Made by a program: the position numbers and the translations under genes. The notes below the pieces were generated by a model. That model saw only the letters and a list, made by a program, of their open reading frames with translations. It did no database searches and was not told the origin of the DNA. A stretch of 64,000 nt of DNA from Orrella marina (GTDB lineage Bacteria; Pseudomonadota; Gammaproteobacteria; Burkholderiales; Burkholderiaceae_B), in the NCBI RefSeq assembly GCF_003058465.1, contig NZ_CP028901.1, positions 310,001-374,000 of the forward strand, written 5' to 3'. Numbering within the stretch: the stretch's first letter is position 1; each line of letters starts with the position of its first letter. Of the stretch, positions 19,581 to 28,404 are shown one piece after another.

Positions 19581-20722
19581 CCCTGCTTCATCATGCGCTG
19601 ATACCACTCGTGGAAATGCTGCATGCCATCTTCCATCGGGGACTGATAGGGGCCCACTTCGACGTCACCGCGACGCATCAACGCAAGACGTCCCGCATCC
19701 ATACGTTCGGCGATTTCGTCGTCTTCGACCGCAGTCTCCATGTAGGCAGCCTGCTGTGCCTGGACAAACTCCCGGTCGAACGCCGCGATTTCCTCCGGAT
19801 AGTAGAACTCCACCACGTTAACGGTGTCCTGCGGCGAGACTGGATAGAGCGTTGAGAGCACCAGTACGTGCGGATAGACCTCGATCATGTGGGTTGGGTA
19901 GTACGTCACCCAGACCGCACCGAAGTCAGGCGCTTCTCCGCCCCGGAACTCAAGCAGCTTCTCGTGCCATGTCCGGTAAGCATCACTGCCTGGCTGAGAC
20001 AGCGCACGATGCACGCCCACTCGCTGCACACTATACATGTGAGCAAAGTCCCACTGCAGATCACTACATGTCACAAACCGGCCAAGACCCGGGTGAAATG
20101 GCTCGACATGATAGTCCTCAAGGTAGACCTCAATGAAAGTCTTCCAGTTGTAGTTGCACTGGTGGACCTCGACATGATCTAGCACGTAGTCACTGAAGTC
20201 GAACTCTGGACGAGAAAACAGCGCACCAATGTCCGCGTACGGATCCCGCCCGCCCTCGAACAGCAGCCCGTGGCAGTTGCTAAGTGGCCAGCGCTTCAGG
20301 TTTGCGCATGGCTGTTGCTCGAAGTGAGGGGCACCGATCAGCTTGCCCGCATCGTCGTACGTCCAGCGATGCAGCGGACAAACGATGTTGCCACCAGTCG
20401 ATGACAGATTACCGGACAGATTGACCGGTCCCGATACGTTGCCTGTTTCACCGCCGAGCATCAAGGCCTGCCGGTGACGACAGACATTGGAGAGAAGCTC
20501 GATGCCCTGTTTGCCATGGACCAGAATCCGCGCGTTGCTTTCTTGCGGGAGTGCTCGCCAGTCACCAACCTCGGGGACGGACTTCTCGTGTCCCACGTAA
20601 ATGCCGGAGTGCTCGAAGATGAGCGATTTCTCCTGCGCCAGAATGTCCTGGTCAAAGTAGTTGGACGGTGGTAACTGCGAACTTGCGGGCGCCAGATGCG
20701 CCATCCGACCCATGTCGGTCAT
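19577..20722 (-). CDS. Rieske [2Fe-2S] aromatic ring-hydroxylating oxygenase, alpha subunit
   Basis: This family forms the terminal oxygenase of Rieske non-haem iron systems. In the 381-residue protein the Rieske ligands are in CRHR and CPLHRW, and the mononuclear iron site is EDYHVEPFHPGL, with a candidate third ligand Asp in the C-terminal EDDEIAERM. The two Rieske ligand pairs are separated by 31 residues, wider than the usual 15-20, because of a Gly/Asn/Ser-rich insertion. GGAGG precedes ATG 20722. No reductase or beta subunit gene is adjacent, so substrate and partner are unknown. It sits upstream of xseB-ispA-dxs on the other strand. Confidence 0.88.
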   Translation of the reverse strand: MTDMGRMAHLAPASSQLPPSNYFDQDILAQEKSLIFEHSGIYVGHEKSVPEVGDWRALPQESNARILVHGKQGIELLSNVCRHRQALMLGGETGNVSGPVNLSGNLSSTGGNIVCPLHRWTYDDAGKLIGAPHFEQQPCANLKRWPLSNCHGLLFEGGRDPYADIGALFSRPEFDFSDYVLDHVEVHQCNYNWKTFIEVYLEDYHVEPFHPGLGRFVTCSDLQWDFAHMYSVQRVGVHRALSQPGSDAYRTWHEKLLEFRGGEAPDFGAVWVTYYPTHMIEVYPHVLVLSTLYPVSPQDTVNVVEFYYPEEIAAFDREFVQAQQAAYMETAVEDDEIAERMDAGRLALMRRGDVEVGPYQSPMEDGMQHFHEWYQRMMKQG

Positions 20723-21377
20723 GATTCCCTCCGCAATGACAAAAAAAGCCAGCGGCTTGTTAAAACCCTGGCGCGAAGAAAAATCGGACTGGCCGATTAC
20801 CTCTCTTGATTGTACCCGATACCAGATACAGATCTGTCCGCTCTAAAGCAAAGTACACTCGAAACCTTGTGCCCGCGAGCCTGCCCCGAAAGGGGTGCGC
20901 CACTAAATTCCCGCAGGTGAGCGTTCTTTTGTCGAGCATTGCAGTCAACTTTAATACAATGGACTGAGACGAAGCGTTCGAGTTCCCCTGATCAGGATTT
21001 TTTTTCAGGGCAGACTTGTATGCCCTGTACTGACGATGAGGCCATGTACGGGGTGTGGGTCGGTTCTGAGACCCGGGCCGTCAGCATGGCAGAACTCGTG
21101 CTGTGCTCGCGGATTGTTGGCACAGAGCCGGTCAATGCAAGTCTTGCTCAGGCAGGGCGCTTGAGCGATAAGTGCGCAAGAAGTCTGAGTATTTGGCGGT
21201 CGTATGGGTGGGTTGGCAGCGTATAGGCAGGACGTCAGGGAGCCCAGCGAGGGGCAGCACGTCAGGTTGTGCGGGTTGCCAGTGTTGCCAGTGTTGCCAG
21301 TGTGCTCGACACCGGACAGTTTTTTATTGCGCTGGCAGAGTGCAGCGCGGGACGAATTCAGATCCTGACCGGGCCTG
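20723..21377. other. Intergenic region between the Rieske gene and xseB
   Basis: These 655 bases contain only short, unconvincing ORFs. The divergent promoters of the Rieske gene and of xseB-ispA-dxs should lie here. A possible xseB-direction promoter has TTGTCG near 20931 and a TAATACAAT-like -10 after 17 bases, but the match is weak. Three tandem nine-base repeats occur at 21276-21302. Confidence 0.35.
21276..21302. repeat. Three perfect tandem copies of TTGCCAGTG
   Basis: Three identical nine-base units stand side by side about 75 bases upstream of the xseB start. They are non-coding as far as can be seen and could vary in copy number. Confidence 0.9.
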
Positions 21378-21674
21378 ATGAAAGAACAGTACAGATCAAG
21401 TGGAATAACGTTGAGCCAAGAAAACAAGACAGGAACCGAGTCTGGACAGAATGCGCTGCCAGACGACTTTGAATCCGCCTTGCGGGAGCTCGAGCAGTGT
21501 GTGGCGACCATGGAGCGAGGTGATCTGACGCTGGAGGCGTCTCTGGCCGCATACCAGCGGGGTGTGGCGCTGACGCAGATTTGTCAGCGCAAGTTGTCGG
21601 TTGCCCAGCAAAAGGTGCAAGTACTGGAATCCGACCTGCTCAAACCCCTTAGCCTGGACCAGGAGGATAGGTGA
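21378..21674 (+). CDS. xseB: Exodeoxyribonuclease VII small subunit
   Basis: XseB is the small subunit of exonuclease VII, which degrades single-stranded DNA. The protein has the typical DFESALRELEQCVATMERGDLTLEASL start followed by a helical LAAYQRGVALTQIC segment. ATG 21378 gives 97 residues but has no clear ribosome-binding site; TTG 21411, preceded by AAGTGGAAT, gives 86 residues, closer to the usual length. Its stop overlaps the ispA region, and xseA is not in the window. Confidence 0.9.
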   Translation: MKEQYRSSGITLSQENKTGTESGQNALPDDFESALRELEQCVATMERGDLTLEASLAAYQRGVALTQICQRKLSVAQQKVQVLESDLLKPLSLDQEDR

Positions 21675-21676
21675 TC

Positions 21677-22690
21677 ATGGTGATGGATACGCAGCATGAG
21701 CGAGCAAACTTGGTGGGGGAGTCAGGGGCAGGCAACGGTGGCGGATCGACCCATGCGCTCGAGGATACTCACCACTGCACACCGTATCGTGTTCCTGAGG
21801 CCCAGGCCGCCTGGCTTGAAGAGAGTGTCCTGCGGGTCGAACGTGCGCTTGAGCGACTTTTGCCCGAACCGACGGGGCCGCTCATTCAACTAAATGAAGC
21901 CATTCGATGGGCTAGTCTGGGATCGGGCAAGCGTATCCGCGCCTTGCTGGTCTATGCGTCTGCGCACGCCTGTTGTGCCACATCTGATCCGGCTACGGAC
22001 GAGGCGATCGATCGCTGTGCTGCGGCAGTTGAACTGGTTCACGCTTACTCTTTGATTCATGATGATCTGCCCTGCATGGATGACGATGATGTGCGCCGGG
22101 GAAAGCCTGCCACGCATATCCAGTTCGGTGAGGCGACGGCACTGCTGGCTGGAGATGCCATGCAGCCGATGGCGTACGAATGGCTCGCGGGTATGCCGAT
22201 CGCACCCGGTCTGGTGGTGCAGGCAGTGCAGACCATGGCGGTTGCCTCTGGAGTGGCAGGCATGGCGGGTGGTCAGGCAATTGATCTTGCAAGCTCAGGG
22301 ATCACGCTGACAGAAAAGGAGCTCGAGCAAATGCACTCGCTCAAGACCGGTGCGTTGCTGGAGGCGAGCGTCATGCTGGGTGCTGTTGTGACCGGGTCGA
22401 GTTCCGTCAACAGGCAGTCGCTGCGTCGCTATGCGTCGGCAGTGGGTCTGGCGTTTCAGGTGATTGATGATGTGCTGGATGCGACTGCCGACTCTGCCAC
22501 GCTTGGCAAGACCGCAGGCAAGGACAGCGCGGATCAGAAAGCGACTTATGTCAGTTTGCTCGGGGTTGAGCGTGCACGGGCGTATGCTTTTGAGCTCAAT
22601 GAGCGTGCTCAGCATGCGCTGCAGTCCCTCGGTTCGTCGGCACGGTATCTGAAAGCGATTGCCAATCTTGTGGTGCAGCGCAGTTATTAG
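21677..22690 (+). CDS. ispA: Farnesyl diphosphate synthase (geranyltranstransferase) IspA
   Basis: IspA condenses isopentenyl diphosphate with dimethylallyl and geranyl diphosphate to give farnesyl diphosphate. The 337-residue protein has the first Asp-rich motif DDLPCMDDDDVRRGKP, the second DDVLD motif, GSGKRIRALLVY and GKDSADQKATYVSLLG. ATG 21677 lies ten bases after AGGAGG; GTG 21671 and ATG 21683 are alternatives. The N-terminal 30 residues are poorly conserved-looking, so a later start is possible. It is tightly linked to xseB and dxs. Confidence 0.93.
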   Translation: MVMDTQHERANLVGESGAGNGGGSTHALEDTHHCTPYRVPEAQAAWLEESVLRVERALERLLPEPTGPLIQLNEAIRWASLGSGKRIRALLVYASAHACCATSDPATDEAIDRCAAAVELVHAYSLIHDDLPCMDDDDVRRGKPATHIQFGEATALLAGDAMQPMAYEWLAGMPIAPGLVVQAVQTMAVASGVAGMAGGQAIDLASSGITLTEKELEQMHSLKTGALLEASVMLGAVVTGSSSVNRQSLRRYASAVGLAFQVIDDVLDATADSATLGKTAGKDSADQKATYVSLLGVERARAYAFELNERAQHALQSLGSSARYLKAIANLVVQRSY

Positions 22691-22702
22691 GATTTTTGAT
22701 TT

Positions 22703-24580
22703 ATGAAACACGGTTTGCTTGAGCAGATCAATTCGCCTGAGGACTTGCGTGATCTCGATCGCGAGGACCTGGCAGGCCTGGCCGACGAGTTGCGCCAGTT
22801 TGTGCTTGACTCGGTCTCGCGCACTGGCGGTCATCTGTCTTCTAACCTGGGCACGGTCGAGCTTACGATTGCGTTGCACTATGTTTTCAATACCCCGCAC
22901 GATCGCATCATCTGGGATGTCGGGCACCAGTCGTATCCTCACAAGATTCTGACGGGCCGGCGGGAACAGATGAGCGGGCTGCGTCAGGCCGGCGGAATCT
23001 CAGGCTTTCCCAGGCGCAGTGAGTCCGAGTACGACGCGTTTGGGACGGCCCATTCATCGACCTCGATCTCGGCTGCGCTCGGAATGGCGGTTGCGTCTCG
23101 CAATGCGGGAGTGGACCGGCAGCATATCGCCGTGATCGGAGATGGTGCGATGACGGCTGGTATGGCTTTTGAGGCGATGAACAATGCAGGGGTCATCCCT
23201 GATGTCAATCTGCTGGTCATACTGAACGACAACGATATGTCCATCAGTCCACCAGTCGGTGCCATGAATCGCTATCTGGCCCGTCTGTTGTCCGGGCAGT
23301 TCTACGCCGCTGCCAAGAATGTGGGCAGAGCGGTCTTGCAGCATCTGCCACCTGTGCTTGAGCTTGCTCGCCGGTTTGAGGAGCATGCCAAAGGGATGGT
23401 CACCCCGGCCACGCTGTTTGAGGAGCTTGGCTTTAACTATGTCGGGCCGATTGACGGTCACGATCTTGAGTCCCTCATTCCGACGCTGCAAAATCTTGGC
23501 GCACTCAAAGGGCCGCAGTTTCTGCATGTGGTGACCCGCAAGGGGCAGGGATACAAGCTGGCTGAAGCTGACCCGGTTCTGTATCACGGGCCTGGCAAGT
23601 TTGATCCGAGCGTTGGCATCCAGAAGTCTGCCCAGCCATCCAGGCCGACCTTCACGCAGGTGTTTGGCCAATGGCTCTGCGACATGGGCGAGCATGACTC
23701 GCGTCTGACCGGGATCACGCCAGCGATGCGCGAGGGCAGTGGTATGGTCGAGTTCGAGCGGAAGTTTCCGACCCGCTACTTTGATGTCGGGATCGCCGAG
23801 CAGCATGCTGTCACTTTCGCGGGCGGCATCGCCTGCGAAGGACAAAAGCCTGTTGTGGCGATCTACTCCACTTTCTTGCAGCGCGCCTACGATCAGTTGA
23901 TCCACGATGTGGCACTTCAGAACCTGGATGTCACCTTTGCGCTGGACAGAGCAGGCATTGTGGGGGCTGACGGAGCAACCCATGCGGGCAACTACGACAT
24001 TGCGTTCTTGCGTTGTGTGCCGAATATGGTGGTTGCAACGCCCTCGGACGAGAACGAGGCAAGGTTGCTTTTGAATACCTGCTATGAGTATCCCGGACCT
24101 GCATCGGTTCGGTACCCGCGAGGAGCGGGAGCGGGTACCGCGGTGACAGCTGACCTGGAAACAGTGCCACTAGGCAAGTCTGTTGTGCGGCGCGAAGGCA
24201 GGGATATCGCCCTGCTGGTCTTTGGAACCCGGCTTCCAGAGGCGGCAAAGGTCGCCGACACGCTCAACCTCACACTGGTTGACATGCGGTTTGTCAAACC
24301 GCTCGATACCGAACAGGTGTTGTCGCTTGCGAGAACTCACCGTGCGCTGGTCACCATTGAGGAAGGTAGCGTGATGGGTGGGGCGGGCAGCGCAGTGACC
24401 GAGGCGATCAATGCCGCGGCCCTCGTCTGCCCAGTGCTCCAGCTCGGCTTGCCTGACCAGTTCATTGATCATGGCGATCAGGCCAGGTTGCTGGCCGGCC
24501 TCGGGCTCGATGCGGCGGGTATCGAGTCGTCCGTTCGGAACCGCTTTGGCGGGCTGCTGCACGAAAGGTCGGCAGCCTGA
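22703..24580 (+). CDS. dxs: 1-deoxy-D-xylulose-5-phosphate synthase
   Basis: Dxs is the thiamine-diphosphate enzyme for the first step of the non-mevalonate isoprenoid pathway. The 625-residue protein has [15 protein letters not shown], the ThDP-binding [18 protein letters not shown] stretch with downstream [15 protein letters not shown], and the transketolase-like pyrimidine domain [15 protein letters not shown]. It begins 12 bases after ispA and probably shares its transcript, joining precursor supply with chain elongation. No thiamine riboswitch is seen. Confidence 0.97.
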   Translation: MKHGLLEQINSPEDLRDLDREDLAGLADELRQFVLDSVSRTGGHLSSNLGTVELTIALHYVFNTPHDRIIWDVGHQSYPHKILTGRREQMSGLRQAGGISGFPRRSESEYDAFGTAHSSTSISAALGMAVASRNAGVDRQHIAVIGDGAMTAGMAFEAMNNAGVIPDVNLLVILNDNDMSISPPVGAMNRYLARLLSGQFYAAAKNVGRAVLQHLPPVLELARRFEEHAKGMVTPATLFEELGFNYVGPIDGHDLESLIPTLQNLGALKGPQFLHVVTRKGQGYKLAEADPVLYHGPGKFDPSVGIQKSAQPSRPTFTQVFGQWLCDMGEHDSRLTGITPAMREGSGMVEFERKFPTRYFDVGIAEQHAVTFAGGIACEGQKPVVAIYSTFLQRAYDQLIHDVALQNLDVTFALDRAGIVGADGATHAGNYDIAFLRCVPNMVVATPSDENEARLLLNTCYEYPGPASVRYPRGAGAGTAVTADLETVPLGKSVVRREGRDIALLVFGTRLPEAAKVADTLNLTLVDMRFVKPLDTEQVLSLARTHRALVTIEEGSVMGGAGSAVTEAINAAALVCPVLQLGLPDQFIDHGDQARLLAGLGLDAAGIESSVRNRFGGLLHERSAA

Positions 24581-24724
24581 GTTCAAGTCCGAGTCTGGTG
24601 TAGAGGCGCAGGGTAATGCCCTACGGTCCGGCTTTTGTTGGCCCGGTATTCCCTTTGAGTCGAACATGCCCGGTAGTTTCTGGCGATTAGGCGCTGTTTG
24701 TACTGGCCGTGTGTGCTCCTTGAC

Positions 24725-24753
24725 TTGCGCCTCATTAAAATGCGTGGGATAAT
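24725..24753 (+). promoter_or_regulatory. Candidate sigma-70 promoter of the rpsF operon
   Basis: TTGCGC (24725-24730) and GATAAT (24748-24753) are separated by 17 bases. The -10 matches consensus at five of six positions and the -35 only at three. It lies about 320 bases before rpsF, leaving a long leader. Confidence 0.5.
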
Positions 24754-24870
24754 CGAAGGCTTCCCGTATTCCGGCTGTCGTTGTTTCCGTTTCGTATGAG
24801 GCATGTCGTGTGAGGTTCTCCACCCTGCATTCCCGCGATCATCAGGGGCAGTGACATACAAAGCGAAAGA

Positions 24871-24950
24871 GTACCGGGAGTTTGGGTGATGGATGGGTTC
24901 CGGTGCGGGATTCCAGTGGGGGTCCCGGTACCAAGTCTGACCCATCTTTT
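24871..24950 (+). promoter_or_regulatory. Structured leader before rpsF with terminator-like and alternative hairpins
   Basis: GTACCGGGA (24871-24879) is a perfect inverted repeat of 24923-24931. A second pair, GATGGGT (24892-24898) and ACCCATC (24940-24946), is followed by TTTT. The pairs interleave, so they form either a pseudoknot or mutually exclusive folds, as in attenuators. A leader that binds the S6:S18 complex is known in other bacteria; assigning this region to that class is inference. The rest of 24581-25080 shows no gene. Confidence 0.45.
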
Positions 24951-25080
24951 GCTCATGAGTCTTGCTCGACCTCCCGACCTGCCGTGTGGCTATCTGCTTG
25001 CAGATGAGACAGGCGAACAAAGGGTCAAGAGGCGGGCTACCGCTGTCACGTTGACAGGTAACCACAGGAGTTTCTACGAC

Positions 25081-25452
25081 ATGCGTCACTACGAAATTGT
25101 TTTCATCGTGCACCCTGACCAGAGCGAACAGGTGCCCGCGATGATCGAGCGCTACCAGGCGCTCATCACCGGTCAGAATGGCCAGATCCACCGTCTCGAA
25201 GACTGGGGTCGTCGCCAGTTGGCCTATCCGATCCAGAAGCTGGTCAAGGCTCACTACGTTTGCGTGAACGTTGAGTGCGATCAGGCAACGCTCGACGAGC
25301 TTGAACATTCCTTCCGTTACAACGATGCCGTGCTGCGTCACCTGGTCATCAAGACCACCGCTGCGCCTGCCGGTCCATCCGTGATGATGAAGTCTGTCGA
25401 GCGTGAAGAGGCCCGCAAGGTCACCACCGACGCTCCTGCCGCACAACAGTAA
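25081..25452 (+). CDS. rpsF: 30S ribosomal protein S6
   Basis: S6 binds the 16S rRNA central domain together with S18. ATG 25081 begins [18 protein letters not shown] and follows CAGGAG by about ten bases; a longer open frame upstream has no conserved sequence. The 123-residue protein has the [21 protein letters not shown] core and [15 protein letters not shown], then a variable tail. It heads an operon with priB, rpsR and rplI. Confidence 0.97.
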   Translation: MRHYEIVFIVHPDQSEQVPAMIERYQALITGQNGQIHRLEDWGRRQLAYPIQKLVKAHYVCVNVECDQATLDELEHSFRYNDAVLRHLVIKTTAAPAGPSVMMKSVEREEARKVTTDAPAAQQ

Positions 25453-25478
25453 GTGAACAGGATTCGGGTCATCCAGCC

Positions 25479-25793
25479 TTGAACAGACTGGTTATCACGG
25501 GAGAGCTGCTCGAACTTTCACCCATCCGGACGACACCTGCAGGTATCCCGGTGCTGGAGTTCAGGCTGTTTCATGATGGCGAGACTGTGGAAGCAGGTAC
25601 TCCCAGACGAATCCAGTGCGACATTTCGGTGGTCGCGATGGCTGAACTGGCCGGTATGTACAAGTCCCTGAAACTGGGCAGCATGCTGGAAGTGGAAGGA
25701 TTTATTGCCCCGGCAAGAAAAGGCTCCCCCCGGCTACGGCTTCACGCAACTCATATCCGGCTTGTCGACACAGACCAAACATTGAACAGTTAA
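25479..25793 (+). CDS. priB: Primosomal replication protein PriB
   Basis: PriB is a dimeric OB-fold single-stranded-DNA-binding protein in PriA-dependent replication restart. The 104-residue protein starts MNRLVITGELLELSPIRTTPAG and contains the EVEGFIAPARK-like segment of the OB fold. The start is TTG 25479; no ATG is available and no strong ribosome-binding site is seen, so translation may depend on coupling to rpsF, 26 bases upstream. The location between rpsF and rpsR is conserved in beta- and gammaproteobacteria. A run of six C (25726-25731) keeps frame. Confidence 0.92.
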   Translation: MNRLVITGELLELSPIRTTPAGIPVLEFRLFHDGETVEAGTPRRIQCDISVVAMAELAGMYKSLKLGSMLEVEGFIAPARKGSPRLRLHATHIRLVDTDQTLNS

Positions 25794-25805
25794 AAGGTGT
25801 CCAAC

Positions 25806-26075
25806 ATGGCATTCGCAAAACGCAAGGACAAGAAGAAATTCACCCAGCAGAACCCGCTTTTCAAGCGTCGCAAGTTCTGCCGCTTCAGCGCCGCTGGCGT
25901 CCAGGAAATTGACTACAAAGACCTCGACACGCTGCGTGACTTCATTCAAGAGAACGGCAAGATCATTCCTGCTCGCCTCACCGGTACTAAAGCGCATTAC
26001 CAGCGCCAGCTCGACACGGCCATCAAGCGTGCCCGCTTCCTGGCCCTGTTGCCCTTTACCGACAACCATAAGTAA
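25806..26075 (+). CDS. rpsR: 30S ribosomal protein S18
   Basis: S18 pairs with S6 in the 30S platform. ATG 25806 gives an 89-residue protein with [20 protein letters not shown] and the basic [29 protein letters not shown] core. AAAGGTG precedes the start; a GTG three codons earlier is less likely. It follows priB by 12 bases. Confidence 0.97.
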   Translation: MAFAKRKDKKKFTQQNPLFKRRKFCRFSAAGVQEIDYKDLDTLRDFIQENGKIIPARLTGTKAHYQRQLDTAIKRARFLALLPFTDNHK

Positions 26076-26089
26076 TCAGGGGCCTAGAC

Positions 26090-26545
26090 ATGCAAATTAT
26101 TCTTCTGGAAAAAATCGTCAATCTCGGCAACCTGGGTGATGTGGTTCGTGTTCGTGATGGTTACGCTCGTAACTATCTGATCCCCCAGAAAAAAGCCCGT
26201 CGTGCAACCGAGGCGGCGCTCAAAGAGTTTGAAGAGCGTCGTGCCGAGCACGAGCGTCTTCAGGCTGAACGTCTGGCGCAAGCCCAGTCCCTGGCAACCC
26301 GCCTCGAAGGCGTGGTGCTGACCCTGACCGAGAAGGCCGGTGTTGACGGACGTCTGTTTGGTTCGGTTACGCACATGGACATTGCCACCGCACTCGGTAG
26401 CAAAGGTTTTGAAGGGATCGCCAAGACGCAGGTCCGTGTGGTTGAAGGTGCTGTCAAGTCAATTGGTGAGTACACAGCCCAGTTGCTGTTGCACCCGGAC
26501 GTCACAGCAGAGATCACACTCAAGGTCGAGGGCGATCTCGTCTGA
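26090..26545 (+). CDS. rplI: 50S ribosomal protein L9
   Basis: L9 is a two-domain protein near the L1 stalk. The 151-residue protein begins MQIILLEKIVNLGNLGDVVRVRDGYARNYL less its last residues, the N-terminal signature, followed by a long charged helix and a C-terminal domain (DGRLFGSVTHMDIATAL). It is the last gene of the S6 operon and is followed by a T-tailed terminator. Confidence 0.97.
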   Translation: MQIILLEKIVNLGNLGDVVRVRDGYARNYLIPQKKARRATEAALKEFEERRAEHERLQAERLAQAQSLATRLEGVVLTLTEKAGVDGRLFGSVTHMDIATALGSKGFEGIAKTQVRVVEGAVKSIGEYTAQLLLHPDVTAEITLKVEGDLV

Positions 26546-26564
26546 TAGCGGGAACATCTCATGC

Positions 26565-26590
26565 CAGAACTGCCTTGACTGGCAGTTCTG
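26565..26590 (+). repeat. Ten-base inverted repeat after rplI
   Basis: CAGAACTGCC (26565-26574) and GGCAGTTCTG (26581-26590) form a perfect stem with a six-base loop. No T run follows, so it may be an RNA-end-stabilising hairpin ahead of the true terminator. Confidence 0.6.
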
Positions 26591-26618
26591 CAGTGACCTG
26601 CAGCATCCGCAGTACTCG

Positions 26619-26660
26619 ATAGCACGGTTAACCTCCAAGGTGATACCGTGCTATTTTCTT
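26619..26660 (+). terminator. Intrinsic terminator of the rpsF-priB-rpsR-rplI operon
   Basis: ATAGCACGGT (26619-26628) pairs with ACCGTGCTAT (26645-26654), with an inner ACC/GGT pair, and the stem is followed by TTTCTT. It separates the ribosomal operon from dnaB; the other 190 bases before dnaB contain no gene. Confidence 0.85.
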
Positions 26661-26854
26661 TCGGGTCGATCGACTGACCTCATGGCTTGAGTGTTCTAAT
26701 GTCCAGCACTCCTCCAGGCTTACTCACACGCCCGGATTCACTTGCTCGATCGCCACAGATCGTGGGTTCGCCGTCATCGTTCGTCGTTCCCTGTTCATCG
26801 TTCAGTGGTCTACGCCCGTCGTGACCTGTTCATTCCGTCTTTCTACTCTCTGTC

Positions 26855-28231
26855 ATGAATCAGCCTCCGCCAGACACCGAATTAGAATATCTACGAGTAC
26901 CGCCGCATTCGATCGAAGCCGAGCAGTCGGTTCTGGGTGGACTACTACTTGATAACGCCGCTTTTGAGCGCATTTCCGATGTGATCTCCGAGGACGACTT
27001 TTACCGGCATGAGCACCGGTTGATCTGGCATCACGTATCGCGGCTCATCAACTTGTCCAGACCGGCAGATGTCATTACGGTCAACGAGTCATTGCTTAGC
27101 GCAGGCAAGGGCGACGCCGCTGGCGGGTTACCTTACCTGAACTCTCTGGCGCACAACACGCCCTCTGCCGCCAATATCCGTCGGTATGCGGAGATTGTTC
27201 GCGAGCGCTCCATGTTGCGCAAGCTGGTCGCAGTGGCTGACGAGATCGCGTCCACCGCGTTTAATCCGAAGGGTAAGGAAGCTCGGCAGTTGCTTGACGA
27301 GGCCGAGTCCCGCGTGTTCAAGATCGCTCAGGAGGGTGCTCGTGGAACCCAGGGTTTTCAGGAGATCCAGCCACTGCTGTCGCAGGTTGTCGAACGTATC
27401 GACGAGCTGTATCACAGGGAAGGGGATTCCGAAGTCACGGGGATACCTACGGGTTTTGCGGATCTTGACCGCATGACATCGGGATTGCAGCCTGGCGATC
27501 TGATCATTGTTGCCGGACGTCCATCCATGGGTAAAACCTCGTTCTCGATGAACATCGGCGAGCACGTTGCGATCGAGCAGGGTCTGCCAGTGGCTGTTTT
27601 TTCGATGGAGATGGGTGCGGTGCAGCTTGCCATGCGGATGATCGGTTCGGTTGGCATGCTCGATCAGCACCGCATGCGGACAGGCAAACTGGTCGCGGAT
27701 GACTGGCCCAAACTGACCCATGCAGTGCAGCGTATGCAGGATGCGCAGCTCTACATCGACGAGACCCCTGGTCTGACTGCTGTTGAACTGCGTGCGAGAG
27801 CCAGGCGTCTGGCGCGCCAGTGTGGTCAGCTCGGGCTAATCATCATCGACTATATTCAGCTGATGTCTGCGAATGGTTCAGGCGAGAACCGTGCTACCGA
27901 GATCTCTGAAATCAGCCGCTCGCTCAAAGGGCTGGCCAAGGAGCTCAATTGCCCGCTGATTGCCCTCTCGCAGCTCAACCGCAGTCTTGAACAGCGACCC
28001 AACAAACGTCCGATCATGAGCGACTTGCGAGAATCGGGCGCCATAGAGCAGGATGCTGACGTGATCCTGTTTATTTATCGTGATCAGGTCTATAACCCTG
28101 ATTCGCCCGACAAGGGAACGGCGGAAATCATCATTGGTAAGCAGCGTAACGGGCCGATTGGTACCGTGCGTCTGACCTTCCAGGGAGAGAGCACGCGCTT
28201 CCTGAACTTCACGCCTGGAATGACGTATTAG
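26855..28231 (+). CDS. dnaB: Replicative DNA helicase DnaB
   Basis: DnaB is the hexameric replicative helicase. The 458-residue protein has the N-terminal DnaB domain (LRVPPHSIEAEQSVLGGLLLD) and a RecA-like domain with Walker A GRPSMGKTSF near residue 222, Walker B LIIIDYIQLM, SQLNRSLEQRPNKRP and DLRESGAIEQDADVI. No intein is present. It follows the rplI terminator and probably has its own promoter. Confidence 0.97.
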   Translation: MNQPPPDTELEYLRVPPHSIEAEQSVLGGLLLDNAAFERISDVISEDDFYRHEHRLIWHHVSRLINLSRPADVITVNESLLSAGKGDAAGGLPYLNSLAHNTPSAANIRRYAEIVRERSMLRKLVAVADEIASTAFNPKGKEARQLLDEAESRVFKIAQEGARGTQGFQEIQPLLSQVVERIDELYHREGDSEVTGIPTGFADLDRMTSGLQPGDLIIVAGRPSMGKTSFSMNIGEHVAIEQGLPVAVFSMEMGAVQLAMRMIGSVGMLDQHRMRTGKLVADDWPKLTHAVQRMQDAQLYIDETPGLTAVELRARARRLARQCGQLGLIIIDYIQLMSANGSGENRATEISEISRSLKGLAKELNCPLIALSQLNRSLEQRPNKRPIMSDLRESGAIEQDADVILFIYRDQVYNPDSPDKGTAEIIIGKQRNGPIGTVRLTFQGESTRFLNFTPGMTY

Positions 28232-28274
28232 GTTTTGGCGGGTGTGGTGCAGAGGTCTGGTTTGGATCTATGGT

Positions 28275-28323
28275 GTTCAGATATTGATCCGCGCAGCGGT
28301 CGTGCGCCGATCAATATCTGAAC
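28275..28323. terminator. Long bidirectional terminator hairpin between dnaB and pdxA
   Basis: A perfect 15-bp stem (28275-28289 with 28309-28323) encloses a nested five-base stem GCGCA/TGCGC (28291-28295 with 28303-28307). TTT follows on the plus strand. dnaB and pdxA converge here, so it likely ends both transcripts. Confidence 0.8.
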
Positions 28324-28404
28324 TTTACCGAAAAGTCGTTCGACGCCAGCAGTTGTCAACCGAAGTCAGCCGAAGCCAGCGGTCGTGACTGGTAACAGCA
28401 AACT

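Noticed and set aside
20995..21012. CCTGATCAGG followed by eight T as a terminator
   Set aside because: The palindrome leaves only a three-base stem with a four-base loop, too weak to terminate, and no gene ends just upstream.
20939..21226. Possible 95-residue protein between the Rieske gene and xseB
   Set aside because: No ribosome-binding site, no recognisable sequence and Cys/Ser-rich random composition.
23054..23983. 309-codon open frame opposite dxs
   Set aside because: Antisense shadow of dxs with no domain or ribosome-binding site support.
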